From Chelonoidis abingdonii (lineage: Eukaryota > Chordata > Testudines > Testudinidae): DNA of 64,000 bases. The notes under the pieces were generated by a model that was not told the DNA's origin, searched no databases, and was given only the letters and a program-made list of their open reading frames with translations. Shown piece by piece: positions 1 to 12,195 of the stretch. The DNA lies in NCBI RefSeq assembly GCF_003597395.2, contig NC_133770.1, positions 15,132,386 to 15,196,385 of the forward strand, read 5' to 3'. How positions within the stretch are numbered: the stretch's first letter is position 1; each line of letters begins with the position of its first letter. The position numbers and the translations under genes were made by a program.

Positions 1-261
1 TCTCACCTTCTCCTCACTTCATAGAAAGATCAAAGTCCACACACATTTTTATGAAAGTCATATATTATACTGTGAGCCAGTTCTCGTCTCACAAAGATCA
101 GAGAGATATATAAGATCTTTGACTTAATTGAAGTTACTCCTGATTTCCATGCATGTGAGAAAAAAAAACAGGTTTCTGCTTTTTGCTTCTTCAGGGAGAG
201 TATTAACAAAATGTTTCTACTGTTTGGTTATATGTTTTTTTGGTTACGTGGTTCCAGTCTA

Positions 262-388
262 TGCATCCGAAGAAGTGGGCTGTAGCCCACAAAAGCTTAT
301 GCTCAAATAAATTTGTTAGTGTCTAAGGTGCCACAAGTACTCCTGTTCTTTTTGCGGATACAGACTAACACGGCTGCTACTCTGAAAC
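262..388 (+). repeat. Turtle interspersed repeat, 3' part
   Basis: The block runs from CATCCGAAGAAGTGGGCTG through a TGCCACAAGTACTCC motif to CGGCTGCTACTCTGAAAC. I recognise this string as a very abundant turtle dispersed repeat tail. The same family appears inverted at about 30988-31056. No coding content. The 60-residue open frame overlapping it is a chance frame. Confidence 0.75.
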
Positions 389-1244
389 ATGTTTTTTCTT
401 GTTTCTGTGTGTGTTTTTGTGTGGTAAAGTGCTTGGTGTTGTCGGGGCAAACCCCTAGATGTACCTAATCTTGGTTTGTATAAGTACTAGTGATGCTCAC
501 TTTTTAACTTGACTTTGACTCAATCCCGTAACTCTTAATATTGTGTTGTTAGACCACCCAGAGGAGAAAAATGGAGCAATGCTGAGTACTCTACTTAAGT
601 ACTTATATACATTTTCCTGCTGTTTGAAATGTGCATTAGAAAGCTGAAAATTTCTGTATGCCACAGAATGGTTTCAATATGTTCTTAAAATGAAAGTCAT
701 TTCCTCTTATTCTGTAATACCAATTATCCATTTAAAAGAGTTTGGATTTCTTATTTCATTCTCTGATAGAAGGAAATGGGAATCCTTTATACGGACTCTT
801 TATTTTGACAAAGATGCCAATTAACTACTTTGTACAATTAGACTCCACTTTTATGTAGACTAGAAAATGGCTTATGTTTTCCTCTTAAAGGAAAGTTGAA
901 TACAATAGAATGTAAGAGCTATTCTAATCTCTGTTATTGCAAAGCACTGCAAATCACTAAATACTACTTCAGATCATTCCCCAGCCTTTACACTGGGTGA
1001 GGAATCTCCATGTAAGTTAATGTTTACTGCATCGGCTTTGATTTATGAGTTTCCTCACTGTACAGCAGCCCTCTCTCCCCATGGGGTTGGATTGTTAGCA
1101 GAGACCATTGAAGAGGCTAGAAGTTGGATCTATGAATGGATAGACCCCACCCTTCAATGTGAGAACTGTGTTTCGGGGACAACCCCCATCTGTTTCTATG
1201 GAAGTGAAAGCAAATCCTGCAACAACATCCAATAGAACAAGGAT
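389..1244. other. AT-rich intergenic stretch, nothing recognised
   Basis: No exon-like open frame with splice sites and no recognisable repeat. A short open frame at 1020-1235 has no homology I can name. Confidence 0.5.
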
Positions 1245-1472
1245 TCTGAAACTGGGGGTCAGGACCCCTCAGAGGATTGCAAGGTTAATACATGGGGGGG
1301 GAGGCATGAGCTGTCAGCCTCCATCTTAAATCCCACTTTGCCTCCAGTATTTATAATGGTGTTAAATACCTAAAAATGTGTTTTTAATTGATAACGGGGG
1401 TGGGGGTCATACTCAGGGGCTTGCTATGTGAAAGGACTCACCAGTACAATAATTTGAGAACAACTGCATAGA
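1245..1472. mobile_element. hAT-type MITE, degraded
   Basis: The left end (ATTCTGAAACTGGGGGTC) and right end (AATTTGAGAACAACTG) are degraded forms of the hAT terminal inverted repeat CAGNGGTTCTCAAAC. The interior has the GGGGTC...GACCCC and CAGCCTCCA...TTGCCTCCAG content I know from a common vertebrate hAT MITE family. Imperfect flanking repeats share ATAGAA. Non-autonomous, no transposase. Confidence 0.7.
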
Positions 1473-2186
1473 ACAATAAGATGGAACCTCTCTGATACTG
1501 AACTCACTGAGTTCTCTTCTTCCTACAAAGGAATAATCCACATGGGGGAAAGTTTGGTCCTTTATTTGCTTTGCTTTAAATGTGAATTAAACACTGTTTG
1601 AAGTACTTTCTAGTTCATTTCAACTACTGTCTGCAGAAGTTGCAAAATCCTGTTTTTGCAGGTTATATCTCTTTGTAACTAGAAATTCTATTGTTTGCAG
1701 TTAAGGAGCTCTTCATTTTTATTTTAAATTTAACCCATTACAGCATACAAGGGTTTTTTTGATTAAGGATTATACAATTCAACACTGAAAGCTTGAAATC
1801 AGTCAGAGAATTGTAGGTTGAAATGTTTGTCTTAACAGTGGAAATGAAAGAACATCATATTGAAAATCTCCTATTTCTGAGTGCTTGTTACTATAGAAAT
1901 TCAACCCTACATTTCATATCACTAAAACTTTCCATCTATATCTCATTTCTCAAATGTTACAAGATCCCCTTAATCACAATTTCTAATTTCACTAATTACG
2001 ACCATTGCATTTTTGTGAGACAAGGAACATGACAGAACTGTGGTTTGGTATTTTTATTTCATGATCAGAAAGTTCACATCTTTCCAGATACAGTTTGTGC
2101 TACCAACCCCATTGTATATCATTAAAAACAGATTGTATTGAAATGGGAATGGAACTTACTATGATATTTCTGACTAACGTCTAGAC

Positions 2187-2569
2187 CAGGGGTTCTCAAA
2201 CTTCATTGCACCGCAACTCCTTTCTGACAATAAAAATTATTACATGATCCCAGGAAGGGGTGTGAAGCCTGAGCCCAGCTGCCCCACGTGGCAGGGCCAA
2301 AGCCCAAGCCCCACCATCCCAGGTGGCAAGGGGGAAGGAGGACGTGCAAAACCAAAGCCCAAGATCTTCAGCCCCAGCCAGGGGGCCTGTAACCCAAGTC
2401 TCACCACCCAGTACTGAAGCACTTGGGCTTTGGCTTCAGCACTGGGTGGTGGGGCTCAGGCTTCAGCTTTAGTCCTGGCTCCAGCAAGTCTGTGTCAAGC
2501 CCTGGAGACCCCATTAAAATGGGTCCGACCACCACTTTGGAGTCCAACCCACAGTTTGAGGAATCGCTG
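2187..2569. mobile_element. hAT-type MITE with perfect 8-bp target duplication
   Basis: The element starts CAGGGGTTCTCAAAC and ends GTTTGAGGAATCGCTG, an imperfect inverted pair. It is flanked on both sides by GTCTAGAC (2179-2186 and 2570-2577), a perfect 8-bp target-site duplication as hAT elements make. The interior is GC-rich and partly palindromic (CTTGGGCTTTGGCT around 2420-2450), so its open frames on both strands are not genes. Confidence 0.9.
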
Positions 2570-2577
2570 GTCTAGAC

Positions 2578-4734
2578 TGTGTGGCAGGACCAATGTTTAT
2601 CTTCAATATTTTTGATGATGCCAGCTTTTCAGAACTACATGCACAGATGTTCAGTGAGATAGATATCTAATTTGCTCTCACAGTTAGGACATTGCATTCA
2701 CAAATGTCTAATTGCATGAGGCAATGACCAGTTCGACAGGCTACTACAGGGATGACAGCCATAATAAGAGCCTATATAGAATAGTGCATGGAGCTGCAAT
2801 ATATGTGTAATTCCTCTTGTCTTGTTATTTCCACTCCTTGTTACTTCTAAACAAATTGTAAATTCTTCATAGCAGGGACTGTGGCTTTCTATCACATACT
2901 GTGAAGTGTCTACATTTCTGTAAAATATATAATACAACAGATAAACTGTAATATACAGTCATCAGCACACAAGTAAATAAGCTGGCAGTTTAAAAGAAAA
3001 CTAGGAACTGAAATTTCCTGATACTAGAATAAATGCTTTTAAAATCTCAGTTTAGTATTCCAAGGTTCTTGCTACACGGGAGGGCAATAATTAGGAGGCT
3101 GTTGACTCCAGTAATTCAACCAAAAGTAATTTTCTGTAAATCATGTTACTTGACATTTAATGAGTGCTGTTTCTTTTCAGATAGTAAATATATATACTGA
3201 AATGTTTCTCTTGTCTTTAGTATTAATTTTCTTAGATCAAATATCCATTAAGATCCATCCAATATTTACTTTGTCCATTTAGATTAAGCCATTTTCAACA
3301 CTAATTCATTCTCAGGTGTATTGCTTAGCCTTTTAAACGCCTCTGGATCACCTTATGCATTTGCACTCTGCATTCATTATTTTTGAAAAACATATCCAAT
3401 TGGTTTCTTTGCCATTGTGGAATTTTGTTTGCCACTTCTTGTTTTCGCAAAGACTACAGTTTATGAAAGCAGCATTTACACTTACCCCCTTCGATGTCTT
3501 TACCGCAAGCAGCATAAATTTCCTCAGTTTTGTTCAGAGGCCACACATCTTCCTCAGTTACTATCACAATTATCTTATTTATTGAAAGTTCTTCTCTTCT
3601 TTGCACTGAGTGGAGAAAACAAGGTGGAAGTAGAGTGGGGGAGCATAGAAATAAAACAGATAAACGTCTCTCACACCATGGTTGGGGATTCAAAAGGAGA
3701 GGTGAGTGAAACAAGTGAAGATGGGAAAAGGTTAAGTCAGTAGACAGTTGCTGTCTAAATTATGTCCTCCTCAAACATGATGGATTTTTCAATAGGAACT
3801 GCACTGGAATTAATTCTGACCAAGTAGCATTAACTCTTCTCCACACTTCTAATCCCAGGAGGTGGGTGAGACAGAGGGAGATAGGGACAGGTGCAGTGGG
3901 AGAGCAAATGGCATTATAGTTTGAGGAGCAATGCTACAAGTGTTAGGGAAAGGCCAAGGAATATTGCAGAAGAAAAGTTGCCTTGAGATGGACCAGGATT
4001 GTTCAAGCTTGCTGCTCTGCTTTTCACACTGATCCTTGAGGTTCAATGGGAGATTGTGGCCCAAGGCCCTTTTCTTCCCACAAGACTTTAAACATTTTCC
4101 TCTTTGAAGGATCATATGGCTCTTACTTTTTGAGGTGAAATGGCAGAGATCTTGAAGTTGTTCCTTTTCCCTTCTCATGGATAGTTTCTAGGGATGGATT
4201 TTTCAGCATCTATTTATTTCCTTCAGAATATACACGAGTAATAAAATACAGATTGAGTGGAACAATGATAAAGAATATGTTCTTTTACATTTTTTTAAAA
4301 CCTTTTAATATCAAGAGTTAGGTTGTGTCTTAGGCACAGCCCTGAGCAAGAGATGGTGAGTAACTTGCATCACCCCAAGAGTATCAGGGAGGGAGTGTGA
4401 TTCAGACGTGGACTCTCAGTTTGCTAGTCTCCCAGCTTTTGCACTGAAGTGGTAGTAAATATCTGCTGTCTCTGCAGACAAATCCAACACCCCTCACCAG
4501 CACTGCTGTGAGGGGGCATGGGGTGGAGCCAAGCAGCATTATCTTTGAGTGCTCTCCATAAGGCACATTCCACTAAAGGATACATATCTGGCTCACGTGC
4601 AGAGATTGGAGCCTCCATCCAGCATCATGTAATCTTCAGTCCTCATGCTCCATAGCATGGCCATATAATGGCAAAGTGCACCAATGCCACCAGTTTCCAC
4701 TCATTGCCTCCTGGTTTAGGGGACATAGCTCTGA
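2578..4734. other. AT-rich intergenic stretch, nothing recognised
   Basis: Overlapping open frames at 3355-4178 on both strands lack motifs, consistent exon boundaries or family resemblance. I treat them as chance. No repeat boundary is evident. Confidence 0.45.
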
Positions 4735-5105
4735 CCGTCCTAGAGACTGCCAGCCCTTTTCTTTACTATATCGTTGTTAGCTTTTATTGGTAGTTTAGTT
4801 AGTAGTTATAGTTATTTGGTTGCCTGTTGCAACCATTGGTTCTTTCAGAGAGTTTCTGGACTCACCTTCAGAATGGATTTGTCTGGTTCTCTCAGATTCA
4901 AACTCTGCCCCTCATGCGAGGAGGCTTTCCCGAGCCTCAGATTTTGCACGTCAAAGTGCCTCAGTTGTCTGGGAGACTCACACATTCCCAGCAATAGTGC
5001 AATCTGTAAAGTCTTTCAGCTCTCACAAGAGGAAGGACAGGGAGCCTGGCTTTGGTCTTTCTGATGACCACATCATGAGACCTGCTTCAGATGGGGCTTG
5101 CTAGA
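4735..5105 (+). pseudogene. DIRS retroelement Gag N-terminal fragment
   Basis: A reading frame around 4774-5064 contains KLCPSCEEAFPSLRFCTSKC followed by LSCLGDSH and then CKVFQLS. This is a Cys-rich knuckle typical of the N-terminus of vertebrate DIRS-1-like Gag proteins (family pattern: C-x2-C ... C-x2-CLG-x-H ... C-x2-C). A second frame at 4820-5104 carries the continuation (SSHKRKDREPG), so the copy is frameshifted. It lies beside DIRS-type terminal sequence at 5190-5510. Degraded and non-functional. Confidence 0.65.
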
Positions 5106-5189
5106 CCCTGCTGTGTGGGGACATTCAGAGTCCAAAAGCATAGGAGAGGGGTCTTTGCCTTTGAAGGCTCCAGTGGTGTGGACTGGAGA

Positions 5190-5515
5190 ATGAGAAGTTA
5201 CTCACAGTATACAGTACTGGAGTTCTTTGTGATATATTTTTCATATGCACATCCACAACTTGTGCTTCCACCTTCTTTACCTCAGCACCGGATTCTGCAG
5301 TGAGAAGGAACCAAATGGTAGCTGGCACACTTCACCCATATGTGCTCTCAGAGTGGAGCAGGGGAACAGACAAATGTTTGTGTTCCCTATGTGTACTGCT
5401 GGCAAAAAAGACTCCATTTTCTAGCACAAGTTGCATGCACACCCATTAATGGAATGTGTATATGGGCAACAGATCTTGAAGAACTTCAGTTACTGTACAC
5501 AGGAAGTAACTTCTT
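5190..5515. repeat. DIRS-type inverted terminal sequences
   Basis: The segment beginning at 5195 (AGTTACTCACAGTATACAGT) recurs inverted near 5485-5513 (ACTGTACACAGGAAGTAACT). The arms continue with GTTCTTTGTGATATAT against the complement of AGATCTTGAAGAAC. Similar terminal sequence lies at 47248-47330 beside the larger DIRS element, which supports the assignment. Confidence 0.55.
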
Positions 5516-5684
5516 ATTCTCCAGTCCAATCCTCAACCATAAGCTAGAGGGGATGGGAGTAGGCACAGAGGGACAGGTGTTTAAAGGTATATAGGCAACT
5601 AAAGATGCAGAAAGATGCCTGGGGGATTTTCAAAGGTTTCTAGAGGCCTGGGATGGGATGCTCCACTCACCATTAGGATGATGC

Positions 5685-6305
5685 CTCCTCTTGGTCACTC
5701 TGGGGAATAGCTTATTAGGTGAACACTCCTTCCCGTGGTTGCATGTCATCTCTCTGCCTTTCTCTCTGGGTCTGCAGCCCCTCTCTAGCACCAAAAGCTG
5801 CTGTTGCCACCTCTTTGTGACTCAGCCCTCCGGCCAGGTCACTACTGTATCTGCATTATCCCCTTTTGGGGTATCAAAGTCTTCCTTCAGCAATCCAGGC
5901 AGACTTCCCATTCACTGTCCCAAGGTGTCACTTCCTCAGTGACTGGCAGGGGAACCTGGACCTGCCCTCTATTCCAGGTTCCAGCTCAGGAACACTCTAG
6001 CCAGCAGTCAAGGTCTGTTCCCTTCTAGCCTTTATTGCCTTTCCCTGAACCTTGTCCTACCTTCGTGGCTTCTCCCTTCCCTGTGTTTGCCAACCCACAG
6101 GCACCTAACTTCTCCCAGGGGTGACTGCAGAATTCCCTAGACCTTTCTGCTGCCAATTTCCTCCTTTTCATTCCTCTCCAGCTGGGCTGCCTCATTCAAT
6201 CAGGGGATTACTTAGTCATCTGATTCCTCTCAGCTGTGGCCTGTTGGGTCTTCTTTATCTTCATTAACCCTTTCAGGGCAAGTGTGGAGTAAATACCCCA
6301 GCACG
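5685..6305 (-). mobile_element. LTR fragment (family shared with 26098-26779)
   Basis: This stretch is collinear with 26098-26779: CAGCTGGGCT..., CAATCAG..., GACTGCAG... and a terminal TAAATACCCCAGCAC matching GAACACCCCATCACA. The antisense reading starts TG-like and is rich in CT boxes. I recognise it as a turtle LTR. No internal retroviral genes are attached. Confidence 0.6.
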
Positions 6306-6959
6306 TGGCCTAAATGCTATTTATTTCAATGGGAGTTGTGCACTTTTGAAATCCCACTGGGCACCTATCTGCATGATTAGAATACTAAATACCTTTAAAA
6401 TCTGTCCTTCAATGCTTTTTTACTCGTGTGAGTCTGGACCCAAGGTCCAGCTGGCCTATGCAGGGAGGAAGAGGTGGTTTTTATTCTCCTACATGGGCAT
6501 CTAATCCAAGTTACAATCTAGCCTTAAGAGAACAAAATCACCATTCAGTAAACACATGTGTCAGATACTATGATGATGAGGGCCATGTAAGGACAAAGGT
6601 AAATTGATAGCATAAGACATTGAAAGGAACAAATATTAATTTGAGTTTTGTATTATTAGTCTTGAGATTGTTTGATTGATCTGTGCCAAGCTGTCCTATT
6701 TTATGCTCTTAATTGAAAATAATAGTGAGGAAGGAAACCAATGGGCTGGATAAATTTTTGGGCTGTTTCTCTCTAAATGCAATGTGTGTGGCTAGTTCAG
6801 CATTCACATGAGACTTCTTTAACTGTTCCTGGTTTCACACTGATATTTTAGAAGTAATGTTTTGCCCATGGAATTAACAGTTAATGTTAGCATCCTTTTT
6901 TTTGAGTTTCTTAGAAACCAAAACCAGTGTGATGTTATTGACATGAACTTGTGAACCTA
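6306..6959. other. AT-rich stretch, nothing recognised
   Basis: No motif-bearing frame and no clear repeat boundary. Confidence 0.4.
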
Positions 6960-8136
6960 TAGTCATTATTGCAACCGGTCCTATGGTTGCATCAGGTTCT
7001 TATACAGAGGAGGTCAGCGGGTGTCTATGGAAAAGGTTATAGTTTACTGGTTATGATTATACTGCCCTGTATTGTGTATCATTTTTGTATTTGAAGTTCT
7101 GAATATTGGCTATGTTGCTTGTATCTCAATGTATTTGAGCTAAGTTAGCCGCCGGTGAAGTATTTGTCAGCTTCTTTGATAGGACAATTTTTCAGTAAGT
7201 GCCCAATCAAGAGCCACTTAACTGACAATGGGACTTTGGGGATGCCAATCCACCACCCCATGAGCATTTCCTGGAACCTTCAAAACTAACATGTAACCAT
7301 GAAATCATCCTGCAAAAAGCTGACTCATTCATGACATGTGACTTGGCCAGGTGACTTACAGACTCCATCTTGTGTTGTGACTTGCACAGAAGAACCAAAG
7401 GGTTTTCACCCCCAAGGAGAGAGAATATAAACAGGCCTGGAAACTCTTCCATTTTGTTTCAGCTGGCTCAAGAGATGGCCTCTCCCACCCCAAGAGATGC
7501 TGAAGAACTGATCAAGGACAGTAACTGTGGGGTTGAGTGATTGCTGGACCCAGAACTAGGAGGAGTCCGTCTGTGAAATAAGCTTTTTGGCATATCTCGG
7601 GGGGTGAGATTTTTATCTGTAATCAGTTCTTATCTATTAGCTTAGACTTGTGTGTTTCTGTTTTATTTTGCTTGGTAAACTGCTTTTTCTCTGTTATTAC
7701 TTTGCAGCCACTTTAAATTTCTACTTTTTCTACTTAATAACAATCACTTTTTGTTTATTATTGAACCCAGAGTAACTATTAGTACCTGGAGAGCAAATAG
7801 CTGTGCATTCTCTCTATCGTGCTATAGAGGGTGTACAATTTATAAGTTTACCCCTGTATAGCTTTATACAGAGTAAAACAGATTTATTTGGGATTTGGAT
7901 CCAATTGGGAGTTGGGGTGTCTGAGTGTAGTGACAGGAGCATTTAAGCTGTTTTCAGTTGTTCTGCAGGCTTTTGGGGGCATGTGTTCAGATCCTGGGTC
8001 TGTGCTTTGGAGTCGACTGGCATGTTTGGACTCAACAAGCAGAGTTCTGGGGCCCAAAATGGGCAGAGAAACGGTCTTAGAGGTAGTCTCAGCACTCACG
8101 TGCGTCCAAGGGGGTACTGTGACCCAACCTGTCACA
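6960..8136 (+). mobile_element. Long solo LTR, endogenous retroelement
   Basis: About 1.2 kb of continuous LTR-like sequence. Its 5' part (around 7085-7215) matches the inverted fragment at 25640-26097 (TATCATTTTTGTATTTGAAG, GAATATTGGCTATG, AGTGCCCAATCAAGA). The middle has an AATAA-type signal region, and the 3' end is GACCCAACCTGTCACA. I recognise the family from turtle genomes. No gag, pol or env coding is present. Open frames at 7883-8357 lie inside the LTR and are not genes. Confidence 0.75.
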
Positions 8137-8393
8137 CTCGGACTTCATTATCTTCTTGTGAAATACTGGATTCTCAACAAACTTTTAACTATATAGCAAG
8201 AAAACACTACTTACCAAAGACCAGCCGGGCACTAGCGCTGCATAAAAGTTTGAATGTGGTGAATCATACGCTAGCAATGTTGGCACTAGCCCCAAATGGC
8301 CCCTTCATCATCCTCTCATACATATCTCATGGTTTTGTGACACAATGGCGTAGATAAGGGTAAGTCTACATAACAAAATTAGGTGATTCTAGG

Positions 8394-8885
8394 AAGTGCT
8401 CAGTACTGGTGTGAGACTTGGTTACAGGCCCCCTGGCTGGGGCTGAAGATCTTGGCTTTGGTTTGCGCGTCCTCCTTTCCCCTCCGCCCACCTGGGATGG
8501 TGTGGCGGCATATTGGGGCCTTGGCCCTCGCCAACGTGAGGGCAAGCGTGGGCTCAGGCTTCACAAGCCCCTTCCTGGATCATCCGTAAAGAATTTTGTA
8601 CCTTGCAGAACAGGAGTTGCTAGTGACAGTGCAAGTTTACCAGAACTGCCCCGGTTGTTAGCCTTAGAGACAAACTCATAGTAAGTTCCTCACTGCCCAC
8701 TGTTCAATATACCGAGAGCTGTTTCTTCTAGCTGTATACAATGGGGTTGGGTAGCCACAATGTATCTGGAAAGATGTGTCACTTTCTGATCATTCGAAAT
8801 AAACAATACCAAACCCACAGTTATGTCAGTCGTCTTTCGCTCTCACAAAAACAATGGTTGTAATTAATGAAATTAGAATTAGTGA
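8394..8885 (-). repeat. Inverted noisy copy of 1955-2430
   Basis: Read on the minus strand, this interval reproduces 2428 back to about 1965. It covers the hAT MITE left half, the degraded target-site junction and the unique flank (TATACAATGGGGTTGG, TGTATCTGGAAAGATGTG, CTTTCTGATCAT). Copy 8394-8885 carries many scattered small insertions compared with the 2 kb copy. Because unique flank is shared, this is a copy of the locus, not a second insertion of the MITE. Confidence 0.85.
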
Positions 8886-9533
8886 TGAAGAAGAATAAAA
8901 AAAACAATCAGGTTCTTAAACAAGAAACTTTTAATTAAAGAGAGAAAAACGTCAAAATTATCTTGGTAATTTTTAAAATGCTGAACTTACAGGGGTATTG
9001 TTTCAGCTCTGTAGGGACACATGGGAAATACCCTCCCAGCCTAAGTATACCAAGTATATTAGAATCAATCCTCGTGCAAAATAACAATAGCTCCTTCCAG
9101 CCAAATACACACAATTGAGAACTTCTATCCAACAAATGCACAATAAACTACCTTCCAAGCCAAATGCCACATGTGGCAATAAGGAGAAACAAACATAAGC
9201 CTAGCATCACTCTAATTACTATAGTACTTACAATTCTAATCTTATAGGCCTGTACTGGAGAGATTGGAGAGAAACCTGGTTGCAAGCGTCTGGTCACTAC
9301 TTCAGAACCCAGAGAGAACAACAACCAATCAAAAATTAAATCACCACACAAAACTCCCTCCCTGAGCATTTGAAAAGTATCCTGTGCTACCTTGATTTGG
9401 TCCTTCTGAACCTTAGACCTGACACAGCCAGCGCTCCTTGTGTAACTTCTTAACCTCTTACACATACAAAGAGAGAAAAGTCATACTTTCCGTTCTATCC
9501 ACTGTCTACTATCTTTTATTCCGACACTACCAA
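8886..9533. other. Unassigned stretch before Harbinger element
   Basis: No recognised gene. A minus-strand open frame at 9148-9465 has a hydrophobic tail but no family resemblance and is left as chance. Confidence 0.4.
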
Positions 9534-11229
9534 AATTAGGTCGATTAATAGAAGTTGAATCTTTTTAAAATCGATTTGACTACAGTGATGTGTGTGTCCC
9601 CATCAAGCACACTTCAAGTCGGTGGTGTGCGTCCACAGTACGAGGCTACGTCAACTTCGGAGTGTTGCACTTGGAGCTATCCCACCATTCCACAGTCCTG
9701 CTGCGCATTTGAAATTCTGAGGGTGAGCTCCAATGCTCTGCTGGGCAAACAATTCAGTCGCGGGTGGTTCTAGGTACATGTTCGTGGCCGCCCTCTGAGC
9801 CCAACGGCACAAATTATCATCCTGGAGCCTTTTTTCCTAGGTTACCATAGCCAGAGGCCATAACCGACGGCGCAAGCATGGAGCCCTGCTCAGCTCACCA
9901 TCACCGTACGTACTACAACTGGGTGATGCTGCAACGTGGTACCTTGCAGTGCTACAATGCAGCAGCCCTTCTTGACTTTGCAATTTAGCAAAGACAGTTA
10001 GCAAGTCCATATTATAACCGTCTGCTGCTGTCTCCTGGTTGCTCCGGCCGACCTCAGTGGAGGTTCCGTCGAGGATGCCTGGACAGATACGGGTGCATCC
10101 TGGCTTTGTCTCAGGCGAAGGTTCGTCAAGGGCCGGGACAGCCTAATGATGAGTGACTCCAGGTCATTGCTTCTTCTTTAAGTTTCAGTCTAATGGAGAA
10201 TTCAGTCCTGCCTGGAAATATCATGAATGAGCTGGACGCTCTTGCCGCTCAGGCGCTCTCCCATCTGCAAGCCTGTGTGGTTGACTACCCCAGGCCTACC
10301 CTTGCTCCTACTGGCCTCATCGAACTCTGGACAGTAGTAAGCGAGCACGCTTTCAGAATGTGTGGTAGAGTGTGCCTTTGGATGTTTAATCTCTGTGGGC
10401 CTTGTCTTGCTTGACAAGCAGGTTGTTGCTTAGAAGAGGTCAGCCAGCGCCGCTGCGCCCGCAGAGGCTTGAAAACCAGTTTCATGACTGGCCGGCTTTG
10501 GGTGTGACAGTTGTGTTGTTTCTTTTCGCAATACACTGCCCCCTTTGTTGGATTTTAACTTCCCCTGCTAAGCCCACTGCCCTGCCCATGTGTGCGTCAC
10601 CCTCCCTATCTTGCTGGAGAGCAATGAGCAGCGACTAAATTCCTAGAGTGCCAATAGCTACGGCAAGAGCAGGGAGCCCGTTCAGATCCACCCACAGCAG
10701 TTATGAGCATGTAAACGACCTCAATGCTTTTCCTGCATATGACGCAGAAGCAGGAATCTGGTCAAGAAAGGGCAGGTGAGAAAGAGTGCAATGGCAGTGG
10801 CACCGCAGTTAGAGTGGCACTAGCTATTTTGGCACACAAGCACCAGCAGGACGCCTGCCTTCCACGCTCAGCTCGTCTGCAAGCAAGTTATCACATGGTC
10901 CCATGGATTCAGTGGCAGCCTGCGGGGGTCCCGGTCGCGAATTCGGCGGTAGCCTCGCGGAGGTCTGCCAGCCACAGTACCGCGACCTCCGCAGGCATGC
11001 GCAAATGCAACCTTGCTGCGCCCCTTGCCAGCACCGGCAAGCGCCCCCCGCCCCGGGTGGCTTTGCCCCCTCCAGGCACCGCTTGGCATGCTGGTGCTGA
11101 GCTGCCCGGTGACAGCATGATGAGGGACATGGACACAGACTTATCTTCAAAGCTACGGGCCCTGGCATTTTGGACATCATGGTGTAGTGGGGGCAGGGTT
11201 CATGCCATGGATGCCGTTCTTGAGCCCGG

Positions 11230-12195
11230 GAAACAAGCACAGACTGGTGGGCCCACATAGTGTTGCAGGTCTGGGATAATTCTCAGTGGCTGCCAAAACT
11301 TTAATGCGTAAGGGCACTTTCATGGAACTTTGTGGACTTGCTTTCCCTTGCCTAAGCACAAGGATACCAGATGAGAGCAGCCCTCCCTGTTCACAAGCGA
11401 GTGTCAATAGCCCTCTGGAAGCTTGCAATGCCAGACAGCTCCGGTCCAGTCGGGAATTCAATTGGAGTGGGCCAATCTAGTGGAGCTGCTGTGACCCAAG
11501 TAGCCAACGTGATCACTGGAGTGCTGATATCAAGGGTAGTGACTCTGGAAATGTCAGGTCATAGCGAAGCTTTGCTTGCAAAAAAAAAAAAAAAAAAAAA
11601 AAATTGGGATTCCCTAACTGTGGTTGGGCAATAGACGTTAACCATATCCCTGTCTTGCCACTGGAGCATCCAAGGCAGCCAGTACATAAACCGCAAGGGG
11701 TACTTTTCAATGGTCTGCAAGCACTGGTGATCACAAGGGACTTATCATCAACATCAACCTGGGATGGCGGTCAAGGTACATTGACGCTCCTGTTTCAAGA
11801 CTGTGGTCTGTTTGACAGCTGGAGAAGTGGACTTACTTTCCGCAGAAAATAACCACTGGGGATGTTTGCAAATGCCTATAGTTATTCTTGGGACCAGCCT
11901 ACCCCTTATACTAGGGCTCATGAAGCATACACCGGCAGCCTGGACATTAGTCAGGAGTGTCACTAAGGCTGAGTAAGTGCGTTGGTGGTGAATGTGCATT
12001 TGGACATTTAAAAGCATGCTGGCACAGTTTGCTGACTTCGGTTAGACCTCAGCAAAACAATAGTTTCCATTGTTATTTACTGCTTGCTGCGTGCTTTCAC
12101 AGTATCTGTGAGGTAAGGGGGAAACGTTTGTGCGGGGTGAGGTTGAGCAATCGCCTGGCTGCGATTACACACAGCAGACGCAGGGCCAGTTAGAG
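11230..12195 (+). pseudogene. HARBI1-like: HARBI1-like transposase, broken
   Basis: Three frames together preserve family blocks in order. At 11371 LPVHKRVSIALWKLAMPDS is followed by a VGNSIGVG helix-turn-helix-like block. At 11604 GFPNCGWAIDVNHIPV contains the first catalytic Asp of the DDE set (family form AIDGTHIPI) and is followed by LEHPRQ and LFNGLQALV. At 11995 ECAFGHLKACWHSLL is the conserved C-terminal block (family form ECAFGRLKGRW) that follows the last acidic residue. HARBI1-type enzymes are DDE nucleases that cut at Harbinger ends. Frame changes, a run of 24 A at 11580-11603 and stops destroy the gene. Confidence 0.88.
11580..11603 (+). repeat. Poly-A run inside transposase remnant
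   Basis: Twenty-four consecutive A lie between two conserved transposase blocks, so the run is an insertion or expansion relative to the family. Confidence 0.95.

Noticed and set aside
10724..11260. 178-residue + frame and 144-residue - frame over the same DNA
   Set aside because: Lie inside the Harbinger element upstream of or overlapping the transposase start, with no conserved blocks in these frames. Stop-poor because of GC content.
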